This document shows positions 42,834 through 53,109 of a stretch of DNA of 64,000 bases, one piece after another. The stretch's first letter is position 1; each line of letters starts with the position of its first letter. Below the pieces are notes generated by a model that saw only the letters and a list, made by a program, of their open reading frames with translations, was not told the DNA's origin and made no database searches. The stretch is from Calvatia gigantea (lineage: Eukaryota; Basidiomycota; Agaricomycetes; Agaricales; Lycoperdaceae): contig JACAAK010000003.1 in assembly GCA_025093985.1 (NCBI GenBank), forward strand, positions 1,302,001 to 1,366,000, given 5' to 3'. A program made the position numbers and the translations under genes.

Positions 42834-45329
42834 TGGCGAAACAACGACAACATCATACCCTTAATCGTAAAATCCACAAACGGACCTGCCACTATCAATG
42901 AAATCGCCTTAGATATCCATGGAATGAATGATACCGAACGCTACACCTACCTAGACGAAGACTTTGACCCACTGGCTGTAAAAGTCTTCGAAGCGATCAT
43001 CCATTCGGAAGAACCTGAACTCTCTATCGATGAACTCAAACTCTACTTGGAAAACATTGATTTCGATGAATTCCATTTGGAGCATGAACTCTACGAAATC
43101 ACTCAAACTCCACATGAACTCGAAATCAATACAAAGATCACCCAAGCTACAAGCCTCGCACAAAAATCAACCCTAAAAACCGATACAAAGGTACCCAGGA
43201 AATACAAGAAATTCGCTTCACTCTTCGACACAAAGAAATCCGAGCGATTCCCCCCTCCCAGACCATACGACCATAAAATCGAACTCTTGGATACTTTCAA
43301 ACCAGAACTAGGGAAAACGTACCCCTTATCACCCCTTGAAACCGAAGAACTCAAGAAGTTCATAAACGAAAACCTCCGAAAAGGATACATCCGAGAATCT
43401 GAATCTCCCATGGCCTCATCCTTCTTCTTCGTAGGAAAGAAGGACGGGAAACTTCGGCCATGTCAAGATTACCGTTATCTAAATAAGCATACCAAGAAAA
43501 ATGCATACCCTATTCCTATGATAACGACAATTATGGACAAACTTCAAGGAGCAAAACTATTCACTAAAATGGACGTCCGACTCGGATACAACAACATCCG
43601 TATTCAAGAAGGAGACCAATGGAAAGCCGCATTCAAAACTCCAATCGGACTTTACGAACCGAACGTCATGTTCTTTGGAATGTGCAACTCCCCAGCCACC
43701 TTCCAAAAGATGATGGACACCATATTCGCAAAAATGCTAGATAAAGGAGGAATTATAATCTATATGGACAACATCCTCATCTATGCAAAAACTCAGGAAG
43801 AAATGGATTGCCTTACTTTGGAAGCACTTCAGATCTTGAAGGACAACGATCTATACCTGAAACTAGAAAAATGCGAATTCGATAAAACCCATCTAGAATA
43901 CCTCGGCATGATAATCTCCCCCGACAAGATCGAAATGGACAACACCAAACTCCATGGAATAGAAGAATGGCCCTTACCCCGCACTACCCACGATGTCAGA
44001 AAATTCATGGGATTCTGTAACTTCTACTGAAAATTCATACATCGCTATGCCGACATCTCTCGACCGCTTAATGCTCTTCTATCCAAAACAAAGAAATTCA
44101 AATGGGAACACAAAGCAAATGAAGCCTTCAGCCAACTAAAATCCGAATTCATGAAGAAACCCGTTTTGCTGATGCCAGACCAAACAAAACCCTTCTTTAT
44201 CGAAACCGATGCCTCAAAATACACCTTGGGAGCAGTCTTATCACAGCAAGACATGAACGGAAACTACCACCCAGTAGCTTTCCTATCCAAAGCATTCAAT
44301 CCTACCCAACGAAACTACGAAATACACGACAGGGAACTCCTTGCCATAATCACGGCACTAGAAGAATGGCAACATTACCTAGAAGGAGCCCAACATCGCG
44401 TAACCATACGAACTGATCACAAGAACCTCACCTTTTGGAGAAAACCCCAAAATATCTCCAGAAGACAAGCTCGATGGCTTGGTTTCCTCTCACACTTCGA
44501 CTTTGCAATTGAATACGTCCCAGGAACCAAAATACCTGCCACCGATGTCCTCTCACGTCGACCAGATCACACCCCAGATGATGACAATGACAACGAAAAT
44601 GTTATTGTCTTACCTGAGGAAGTATTCCTCAGGGAAATCACTGTACTACCCAACGAACTATTCATTTCCGTAGTTGATCAAGAATTACAGAATGACATCG
44701 TAAAATCATCGAAATACGACGAAATCACCATGGAAGCCATGAAACGACTTCTATCAGAATCACCAGAAGCAATAAATCCGAAATACGGAATGATTCCCAA
44801 GCCATATGGACATCTTATGACATTTGAAGGGAAGATCATCATCCCAGAAGATATATGTAGAACTCCACCGACGTATCATCCAATGATACCATGACCACCC
44901 ATCGGTCGGACACCCTGGAGAACAAGAAACTTATCGCCTTGCCAAAGCTGAAGTATATTGGCCAGGAATGAGTACCTTCGTACGCAATTATGTTAAAGGA
45001 TGCAGCGAATGCCAACAATTTAAAATTAACCGAAACCCTTCCCACCCTCTGTTGCAACCAATACCACCACCAATATCTACTAGACCATTCGCCCATATCG
45101 CTATGGATCTGCTGACCGACTTGCCGAAATCCCACGGGTTCGACTCAATTCTGTCCATAGTGGACCACGGACTTACGAAGGGGGTAATTCTCACTCCTTG
45201 TACAAAGGAAATCACTGCCAAAGGAATTGCCGATATAATTATAGACAAGGTCTACACCAGATTCGGACTACCGGACAAGATAATCTCCGACCATGACCCC
45301 AGATTCCGAGCAAACTCCAGTCAAGCTCT
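42834..45329 (+). pseudogene. Family A pol fragment, protease end to integrase
   Basis: Plus-strand pol corresponding to copy 1 nt 3917-6410, with neither LTR nor gag. RT box YMDN (43761-43772, Asp to Asn). TGA at 44028-44030 replaces CGA, and a small insertion shifts the frame near 44850. It joins LINE sequence on the left with about 1 bp of shared sequence and LTR sequence on the right at a shared CATGA. It is bracketed by direct copies of a 224-225 bp flank. Confidence 0.88.
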
Positions 45330-45480
45330 CATGATTCAGAATGAATCATAAGAAGTAAAGGTAGAAGTACATGTGATAAATAAATAAAGAACGGATTGGG
45401 TATACAAGAAGAATGGAAAGTCCGTACGGAAGGTTAATACGTTAATGCAGAGAGTCCGGGGGTGTGGTAAGTTCGTAACA
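45330..45480 (-). repeat. Partial family A LTR
   Basis: The 5' 151 bp of an LTR in reverse orientation, ending CGTAACA at 45480; it duplicates 42609-42760 apart from one missing base. Confidence 0.85.
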
Positions 45481-45740
45481 GTGCTCTTTGATCCACTCGG
45501 CCTCATACCAGTGGCGCCAAAGCTGGCACGAATGGGAGTCGGCACAGTGTTCACCACCGCAGTTCAGACACTTGAATTTGTGGGGACACGGTTGTCCCTC
45601 AGGGGTAGCCTTGTTGAGATCCTTCGGATGACAACAACCGGCAACGGCGCGATGGTTCTCAGATAGTGTGAGGCCCAGTGCAGATAGGGCACCCTGTTCG
45701 ACCGGGACTGACAGATAGCAGTGGGGTGGCCCCAGTACCA
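45481..45740 (-). pseudogene. LINE ORF1 C-terminal fragment
   Basis: On the minus strand WGHPTAIC, then (after a frameshift) CPIC-type and CLNCGGEHCADSHSC knuckles, typical of LINE ORF1 RNA-binding proteins. A related but separate copy is at 58446-58761. The rest of ORF1 lies beyond the solo LTR at 46354-47022. Confidence 0.7.
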
Positions 45741-46353
45741 TACCTTACTTCGCAACCGGGCCCGGATCGTCTCCACTCAGGGAGAGGTTCAACGCTATAG
45801 CCCAGGAGTATTTGACAAGTCTCAATGACTTCTGTGCAGGCTTCGGATTGCTCCCTCGAGTAGAAGCTCGCGCTTGCCTGAGAAGTCCGAGTTAAGTGTC
45901 ACTGCAGTCCCCAAGGTTGTTAGCCTTGTAGCAGACAAGCGAAGATAAGGAAGCTTGTTACTAGAATAACCTAAAGTAATACAAAGTGCTACTTAGGGTT
46001 TATATACTAGCTGCGAATAGGAGATGAGAGATTACGTAGTAAGTAGATATGAGTCAACGAGAACTACTACGGGTTAATTGGTAATCTACAGAATCATAGG
46101 GATAGGTGAAATGAATAGAAGAACGAGTACGAGTCATAAGAAGATGGAGTCAGGTAAAGAGAAGTACAATGGTGGGAAAGATGAAGGTGAAACAGGAACA
46201 TGACTCAGAATGAGTCATAAGAAGCGAAGGTAGAAGTACATGTGATAAATAAATAAAGAACGGACCGGGGTATACAGGAAGGAGAATGGAAAGTCCGTAC
46301 GGAAGGTTAATACGTTAATGCGGAGAGTCCGGGGGTGGGGTAAGTTCGTAACA
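45741..46353 (-). repeat. Solo family A LTR in LINE ORF1
   Basis: Reverse-oriented LTR lacking its last 12 bp (TGTTACGTGCGT missing at the left edge), otherwise complete to CGTAACA at 46353. Splits LINE ORF1 into two parts. No target duplication is visible. Confidence 0.85.
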
Positions 46354-47022
46354 GCAAGTGTCAGAGCTGGCGGAGTTGCGCGAGATGCACGGGGTATGAG
46401 ACAACATGGCGAAGTCCTCGCGGTGCGGAGACTTCGACAGATGGCCCAGGAGGCATTCGACAGTCATGGCCTTGCGGCCAAGTTCGTCGATAAAAGGGAT
46501 ATCCACGATCCTGATGTAGGATGTGGAGTCAGGGACACGGAGCTGGAGCTTAACGCCCTCAGCCACTGCCTTATGAGCCCACTCATCTATGATGGCGACA
46601 TCCTTTGGGGTGGGGGCAAAGTTGGTGAGCAATGACCAAGAATTGGCCGTGCTCGAGCAAACCGACTCGATCCTGCAACGGACACAAGCCTGCACAAGGC
46701 CTCTGTTGATAACTTCAACAAAGTGGTTAGTTTGAGGGCGGGGGGCACCTTCTGGCACAGCGACCGCAGTCATGAGGAGTTGCCGACGGTTGGGACCAGC
46801 CGTGACATTGTCCGGGCACTTGGACTTGCCTTGCGCCGAGGGTTCAGCCTCACGAGCCATAGCTATGACTCGCTTGGGTTCAAGCTCTGGGAACGACTGC
46901 GCAACACGCACAGCCGTGACCACAGGGATCTGGGCAGACTTGCCCTTACCAGAGGAAGATAGTGTCTGCGCGTACGAGGACGGCACCGCCTTCTTCTTCT
47001 TGGTGATGTTAAGAGGGCGCAC
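46354..47022 (-). pseudogene. LINE ORF1 N-terminal part
   Basis: Minus-strand frame from ATG 47022 (MRPLNITKKKKAVPSSYAQT), about 223 codons without a stop, ending SSDTC at the solo LTR. Basic N-terminus, then an ordered region (NHFVEVINRGLVQA; FIDELGRKAMTVECLLGHL). The Cys/His knuckles expected next lie at 45481-45740, so this is one ORF1 split by the LTR. Open and little decayed, but incomplete. Confidence 0.65.
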
Positions 47023-47053
47023 TGGACCAGGTTGGACTGGCGCACTCCTCCGT

Positions 47054-48094
47054 TACCTGGGAGATTGTTGAGCTGCCTCCTGGGAAGAAGGTAATCAACT
47101 CTGGCTGGGTCTTCAAGGTCAAGCGCAATCCAGATGGCTCTGTGGAGCACTACAAGGCCCGTCTTGTTGCAAAGGGCTATTCTCAGCGCCCTGGCTATGA
47201 CTACACTGAAGTCTTTGCTCCCACCTTCCGTCCTGCCTCCCTTCGCCTCATTATTGCCTTAGCTGCAAAAGAGGGCTTCAAAATGCGATCAGTTGATATC
47301 TCCTCTGCCTTCACCTATGGAGAGCTTGATGAGGAGATCTACATGGCCCAGCCTGAGGGGTATCACCAGGGCAGTTCTAACCATGTCTGCAGACTTACCA
47401 AGTCCCTCTATGGCTTGAAGCAAGCTGCCCGGCAATGGAACAAGAAGCTTTACTCTGTCATGGTCTCTATGGGCTACTCTTGTCTCCAGTCTGACAACTC
47501 GCTCTACATCTATTCTAAGGGATCAGTCAAGGTGATTGTCCCAGTCTTTATTGATGACATCACTCTGGTGTCCAAGGATGACTCTGCCATGAACTTGGTA
47601 GTCAAGGAGCTCTCCAAACACTTCAAACTTCGAGATCTTGGCCCTACGAGCTGGCTACTGGCTGTACAGGTGAAGCAGGACTTGGCCAACCACACCATCT
47701 CCCTTTCCCAGTCACAATACATACAGGAACTCCTTGAGTGCTTCAAGATGGATGACTGCAATCCTGTGAAGACTCCTCTCAGTCCTGGTCTTGACCTCTC
47801 TGCCGATGTTCCTACTCCAGATGAGCAACAGGAGATGAAGTCCATTCCCTATCTCTCAGCTGTAGGTTCACTTCAATACCTTGCCACCATGACTTGCCCT
47901 GACATTGCCTATGCTGTCTCCTACCTTGGGAGATTCAACCACAATCCCTCACCCCGTCACTGGGCTGCTGTCAAGCACCTACTTCGCTATCTCAAGGGCA
48001 CCATGGACTACAAGCTTGTCTACAAGGGTAACAATGACTTTGAGTTGTTCCAGACCTATTCTGATGCTTCCCATGGCTCATGCAAGGCTACTCT
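47054..48094 (+). pseudogene. Ty1/Copia RT and RNase H fragment
   Basis: One open frame with Copia RT signatures: VELPPGKKVINSGWVFKVK, KARLVAKGYSQ, DISSAF, SLYGLKQAARQWN, the catalytic VFIDD box, and YSDASHG of RNase H. No stop inside. It is cut on the left by LINE ORF1 and on the right at AAGTCTTATCGC, where family A pol sequence begins in place of the rest of RNase H. Confidence 0.88.
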
Positions 48095-48447
48095 AAGTCT
48101 TATCGCTACTCTCCTACCGACTGAAACTACCTGAAACATGGAAAATTCACAACGTATTCCACACTACCCTTCTCTCCGAATACACTGAAAACAATACCCA
48201 TGGATCAAACCCACAACCACCTCTCCCTGACATAATAGAAGGAGAAGAAGAATACGAAATCGAAGGTATCTTGAACCATAGAACCAAGAATAAACAAAGG
48301 GAATACTATATCAAATGGAAAGGTTACAGTCACGAAGAAAACTCTTGGGAAAACGAAGCACAACTCTTACCACATGCCCAAGAACTGTTACGAAAATACC
48401 AACGAGAACACCACCTAATTCCCATCCCATCTAAAAGATATAAATAA
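48095..48447 (+). pseudogene. Copy C pol C-terminus with chromodomain
   Basis: About 117 codons of the integrase tail and chromodomain (PETWKIHNVFHTTLLSEY; EEYEIEGIL; EYYIKWKGYSHEENSWE) ending at TAA 48445-48447. It lacks the stop found before the chromodomain in copy 1, showing that stop is copy-specific. Confidence 0.88.
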
Positions 48448-48508
48448 TCCAGGATTCACCCAACTTCTCCATCATTCCTTAACAGCACTTCCACAAACTG
48501 AACTACCA

Positions 48509-50326
48509 ATGGCACCAACCCAAAAAAACTATAAGAAGGGAAAGAAAGCGGCTATTGTAGCCTCATCCCCCTCTCCTTCCCTCTCTTCCATCTCCTCCCT
48601 CTCTACAAAAAACAATTCCCCAGTCAGAAAAGCCCATTCTCTCCCCTCCTCCCCTCATATTCCTATATCCTACCCTCCCACCGTCACACCTGTGGGCCAC
48701 GAAACCCCAATTCTCCCTACCGTCCAAATTAACGAATTGCTCAAAAAACCCATTATCACTCTCCCGAATGCCGTCTTTACCAAAGACGAGCTCCAACAAT
48801 TCGCAGACCAGAACAAACAATTCTGGGTCGACGTCTTCATTGGCCCAGACTGCGTCTACATTCCCCCCTCCACCGAATCATCTCCCAGTACCCCCTGGGA
48901 TAGACTCACCTACCCAACAAGAATGGGAAGCAGCTCCGCTGTATCCCAACTTCATCCCCAGCAGCCAGACGTATCAAATCCACCCAACAACCCCGAGCCA
49001 AGAGACCTGCCAGTCTCTTTCTCCAGCATTGTCGCCGGAGCCACTCCCCATACCACCACCTACGATACGAAATCAACCCCGCAGCAGCTCCTCTGGTCAC
49101 CAAAACCAAAGTACGTCTACCCAATCCGGGCCGACAACCCCGCCCCAACACTCCCCTCGGAGCGAGCTGGGATCCCGAAATCTATTAGGGCAGAACTTCC
49201 TGTCCTTGACCAACGACACATTCCCCCCTCTACCACCGGCCCCTCTCCAAAGTCCCCCACAGCTACCACCGTCAATCCGAAACCCCCCAGGTCAGCCTGG
49301 GACGAACTACACCCCACCAAACACTCGGCCGCGGGTTACATCGCAGCCAACCCATCCGACCGAGACCCCGACAGACGAAGCAGCTTCTCCCCCGAACCCC
49401 CCTCTACAAACGATAGACCTTCACCCATGGAGTTATGGGCTAGAACTGATTTCTCATCTGAGGGATCCCTCCGCACGATGGTCCTCAAGGGAGGCCATCG
49501 AACTCGCTTCTGCACCGAATATCTACATAATGCCAATCAGCGAAATCACTGGCGCTTTATCTGCGATGCCATTTCACAGCTCGAACATCTTTCTCGGGAT
49601 TATGAGCACGCTACCGATCGAGCGGCCCTATTTATCCAGGCATCACGAAGCCTTGGATTACCTCAGGCTTACGCCCGCTACCTCAACGAGCATAGCGTTA
49701 AGCCTATCCCACCCAACCAGCGAACTGGCCCTTCTAAGGTCAGACCACACCAACGAGCTGATTCCCCCATGAGAGAACCCTCCCCCAAACCGCATGTACC
49801 TTCCCCATCCACATCTCTCCCATCCAGATGGACAAATCCCACCCGAACGATTCGAAACGGCCATACACAACTTAATGGGCCAACTGGATCAACTTCTAAA
49901 CCTCCGAAGCCTATTCGAAAACCCCTCGGTCCTAACTCAGGACGAGGAGGAACCCCAACCCAACCCCGAGCTATGAACGATCCGAATTTCGACCCGAAGG
50001 CCTTTTGTGAAAAATGTGCCAAACTCCATCTCCCTGCCGTAGGTCACTGGGCCAGTGATTGTGCCCATACCACTTGCCCCATCTGTCGAAAAACCCGCCC
50101 TGGCCATTACCGCTGGACTTGCCCCCAATACTTCTGCCGACTCTGCGAAACTCTCAACCCGAAACATAAGCCAGAAGATTGTCCAAAATACGTCAACCAC
50201 GTTCAAGCCGTGGAAAATATGAAACAACGTTTCCAAGAACAAGTCCTGGAAAACCCCCGTGATGCCTTCAACGACGAATATTACGATGACGGAGTATCTT
50301 TGGACTACTCAGTCCTATCCGCGTAA
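48509..50326 (+). CDS. Family A ORF3, intact 605-aa accessory protein
   Basis: The only uninterrupted ORF3: ATG 48509 to TAA 50324-50326. Residues 1-60 are basic and Ser/Pro-rich; 60-300 are Pro/Ser/Thr-rich with few hydrophobics; about 308-410 form an ordered segment (PMELWARTDFSSEGSL...QAYARYLNEHS); 410-485 are again Pro-rich. The C-terminal 117 residues hold three knuckles: CEKC-x9-H-x4-C, CPIC-x6-H-x4-C and CRLC-x6-H-x4-C. This is more zinc sites than Gag has (one). No membrane segment. Position suggests a late accessory product from the full-length RNA or a spliced message; RNA or DNA binding is an inference. The overlapping frame has a TGA at 49770-49772 here. Confidence 0.75.
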   Translation: MAPTQKNYKKGKKAAIVASSPSPSLSSISSLSTKNNSPVRKAHSLPSSPHIPISYPPTVTPVGHETPILPTVQINELLKKPIITLPNAVFTKDELQQFADQNKQFWVDVFIGPDCVYIPPSTESSPSTPWDRLTYPTRMGSSSAVSQLHPQQPDVSNPPNNPEPRDLPVSFSSIVAGATPHTTTYDTKSTPQQLLWSPKPKYVYPIRADNPAPTLPSERAGIPKSIRAELPVLDQRHIPPSTTGPSPKSPTATTVNPKPPRSAWDELHPTKHSAAGYIAANPSDRDPDRRSSFSPEPPSTNDRPSPMELWARTDFSSEGSLRTMVLKGGHRTRFCTEYLHNANQRNHWRFICDAISQLEHLSRDYEHATDRAALFIQASRSLGLPQAYARYLNEHSVKPIPPNQRTGPSKVRPHQRADSPMREPSPKPHVPSPSTSLPSRWTNPTRTIRNGHTQLNGPTGSTSKPPKPIRKPLGPNSGRGGTPTQPRAMNDPNFDPKAFCEKCAKLHLPAVGHWASDCAHTTCPICRKTRPGHYRWTCPQYFCRLCETLNPKHKPEDCPKYVNHVQAVENMKQRFQEQVLENPRDAFNDEYYDDGVSLDYSVLSA

Positions 50327-50358
50327 ATTTCGGAGTAATTTACCTAGAGACGGGCTAA

Positions 50359-50984
50359 TGTTACCAACTTACCACACCCCCGGACTCTCCACATTAACGT
50401 ATTAACCTTCCGTACGAACTTTCCATTCTTCTTGTATACCCCGGTCCGTTCTTTATTTATTTTATCACATGTACTTCTACCTTTGCTTCTTATGATTCAT
50501 TCTGAATCATGTTCCTGTTTCATCCTCATCTTTTCCCATCATCGTACTTCTCCTTACCTGACTCTATCTTCTTATGACTCATACTCGTTCTTCTGTATTC
50601 ATCTCACCTATCCCTATGATTCCTTAGATTACCAATTAACCTGTAGTAGTTCGCATTGACTCATATCTACTTACTACGTAATCTCTCATCGCCTATTCGT
50701 AGCTAGTATATAAACCTTAAGTAGTACTTTGTATTACTTCAGGTTATTCTAGTAACAAGCTTCCTTATCTTCGCTCGTCTGCTACAAGGCTAACAACCTT
50801 GGGGACTGCAGTGACATTTAACTCGGACTTCTCAGGCAAGCACGAGCTTCTACTCGAGGGAGCAATCCGAAGCCTGCACAGAAGTCATTGAGACTTGTCA
50901 AATACTCCTGGGCTATAGCGTTGAACCTCTCCCTGAGTGGAGACGATCCGGGCCCGGTTGCGAAGTAAGGTAACGCACGTAACA
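50359..50984 (+). repeat. Copy C 3' LTR
   Basis: 626 bp, TGTTACC...CGTAACA, with TATATAAA near 50706-50713 and the self-primer segment AGGTTATTCT about 34 nt downstream. Confidence 0.93.
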
Positions 50985-51790
50985 ACTGTAGTCCCCAAGG
51001 TTGTCATCACTGGTTTAAATCCTACTCCCCAACTCGCATTCCTATCTGCTTGGCTGATAATTCAGTCATTTACTCAGCTGGAGTGGGCTCTGTAGTGTTT
51101 AGACCAGTTTTAGAGGGAAAAGAGGCTAGAGAGGTCAAGTTTTCGCGAGTTCTGCATGTTCCAGACCTCAGGAGCAACCTCTTATCATGTTTATATCTTA
51201 CCAAACACTCTGGCTTTAATATCACTATCAGTTCTTCCTCTATGACATTCTCCTGAGGTAGCAAGATGCTTTTTCAGGCTACAATCACCCCTACAAACTC
51301 AGCACTCCTAGATGGCACAACTGTGGCCTCTGAGACTGCTTTCTACCTCTCTACACTACTTCTAGACCTCTCCTTATAGCACAGATGCTTTATTCACCAT
51401 AATTATGCAGATGTGAAGAGAATGATTTCTGGGAAGCTGGTCACTGGCCTTAAACTTGAGTCTGAAGCATCTCCTGACCCCATCTGTGAGCCTTGTCTTG
51501 CAGGAAAGATGCATGCCCATTTATTTCCCTCTTCTACTAGCCATACTCAAGCCCCTCTTGACCTAGTGCACTCAGATCTTCATGGACCACTCCCAGCTGC
51601 TTCCCACCAAGGCTACAAGTACTGGATTACCTTTATTGATGACTCTACACGTTTCCGAGCAGTCTATCTGCTCAAATCCAAGTCAGAAGCCTTTGAAGCA
51701 TTCAAATCCTACAAATCCTAGGCTGAGAACCAGCTGGATTGCAAAATTCATGCTCTACAGAATGATAAAGGTGGTGAATACATGTCTGAA
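50985..51790 (+). pseudogene. Ty1/Copia integrase, left part
   Basis: After a 20-nt LTR scrap, the frame reads LADNSVIYSAGVGSV and LHVPDLRSNLLS (protease-integrase linker), then the integrase zinc region (HHNYADVKRMI, CEPCLAGKM), and the catalytic core with VHSDLHGP and LQNDKGGEY. Three stops interrupt it. It is split by family D copy 2 at CTGAA and continues at 58133. Confidence 0.85.
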
Positions 51791-52115
51791 TGTTACGACC
51801 TTAGTCTGAGTAAACCTCAGGTTGCAACTTAGGCTAAGACTTGAGGGTGAGTAAGAGGAGAGAAACTAGATGGTTAAGCATACTGAATACAGGAGCATGT
51901 ATGTACACTTAAATACAGAAGGACCATCCAGTTGAATGGATGGAGATAACTACATGAAACGTCCGATGTCTATAGTATAGTAGTTATGAGTCAGAGCTCG
52001 GGGATTGCGTAGACAGGAATAGACAAAACAGGTACACAGGAGGTAGGAATGTAGATGAATATAGAGAATGCGATATGACTGGTGAAAATTCACAACAATA
52101 CCCCCCAATTAGGCT

Positions 52116-53103
52116 TCATGCCTCAGGAAGCTCATCGAAGTCTCCATTTACAACTGCAGCAGTGAGTGCCTTTTTAGTGGCGGTGATGAGAAACTTTCCT
52201 TCATTGGGACGCGCTAAGAAGACGGGTGAGTAGCTTCACCTGTCTTGTCGGATAGGGACTGGGACACTGTTGTATGGGAAATCGGTGGTGGTGGAGCTGT
52301 CCCAGTAGTTCTTAACTATCGAGTTCCAATAATGTTGGTCCTTTTCTTGTCCTGGCAACAGTGTGGAATCTTGCGGGCAGGAGAAAAACCGATATGAGTT
52401 GTGGTGGTGTGATGGTTTTAATGAAGTGACAGAGGGCATTGACTTCTTCTTTCATTGAAACCATGGTTTCCTCGTCCATAGGGGTATCAGCATGGGTCGG
52501 TGGTGTGGGGTTGATGGTGTCATGTAGTTCGAACAGGGTGATGTGGATTCTATCAACCAAGGTATTGATGTTGGGGTCTTCATTTGACTTGTCTCTTCCG
52601 AGTAACTTCATGGCTATGTCGGCGAGCTCTAGGAATATGTTGGTGATGTCAAGGTGATTGAAGACCTCAAGGCCCAAATCAATTCGGCTTTGGAGTCCTT
52701 GGACGCGATCTTTTTCGTTAGGGGTGAGGGTGGACTGGTCTAGTGCTCAGAAGATGACAGGGATATGCTGGTTGGTGGAGGAGGAGGTGTTGGTGAATCC
52801 AGCATACATATCAGCAAAGGTAATACACATGGTGGCGAGGGTAATGTGCCAGTTTACTACCAATTGTTTGTTCTGGGCAGTAATGTTCTTGATTTCGCTG
52901 TTGGTTGCCTTGTCGACGTCTTTGAGCAAGGCTTCAAGGAGTCCTTGTACAGGGGATGGTGTTTTAGCGAAATTGAAATGAGTTCCCTGGGGAGCAGGTG
53001 CTTGGCTATTACCTGGCTTGGGGAACAGAAGAGAGAAGATTCTGGTGGGAGTGGGATGGACAAGGGAGTCGATAGTAATGTGGTTGGATTGGGAGGCAGG
53101 CAT
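52116..53103 (-). pseudogene. Family D2 ORF3
   Basis: ATG 53103 (MPASQSNHITIDSLVHP) follows pol after TAA plus two codons in the same frame. One TGA at 52747-52749 and a small deletion near 52360 break it; the homologous end is at 52116. Sequence features as in D1: no cysteine motif or membrane segment, helical stretches, and a Tyr/Trp-containing C-terminal block (YWNSIVKNYWDS). No family recognised. Confidence 0.7.
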
Positions 53104-53109
53104 GTTTGT

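Larger units (their letters stand above)
48095..50984 (+). mobile_element. Gypsy family A copy C, 5'-truncated
   Basis: Contains only the last part of pol, ORF3 and the 3' LTR (50359-50984, 626 bp; starts TGTTACC instead of TGTTACG). It joins Copia RT at 48094/48095. The right flank begins with a 20-nt inverted scrap of the same LTR (50985-51004). Confidence 0.92.

Noticed and set aside
46318..47071. Plus-strand ORFs of 79-105 codons over LINE ORF1
   Set aside because: They are shadows of the longer minus-strand ORF1 frame, which has the coherent protein pattern.
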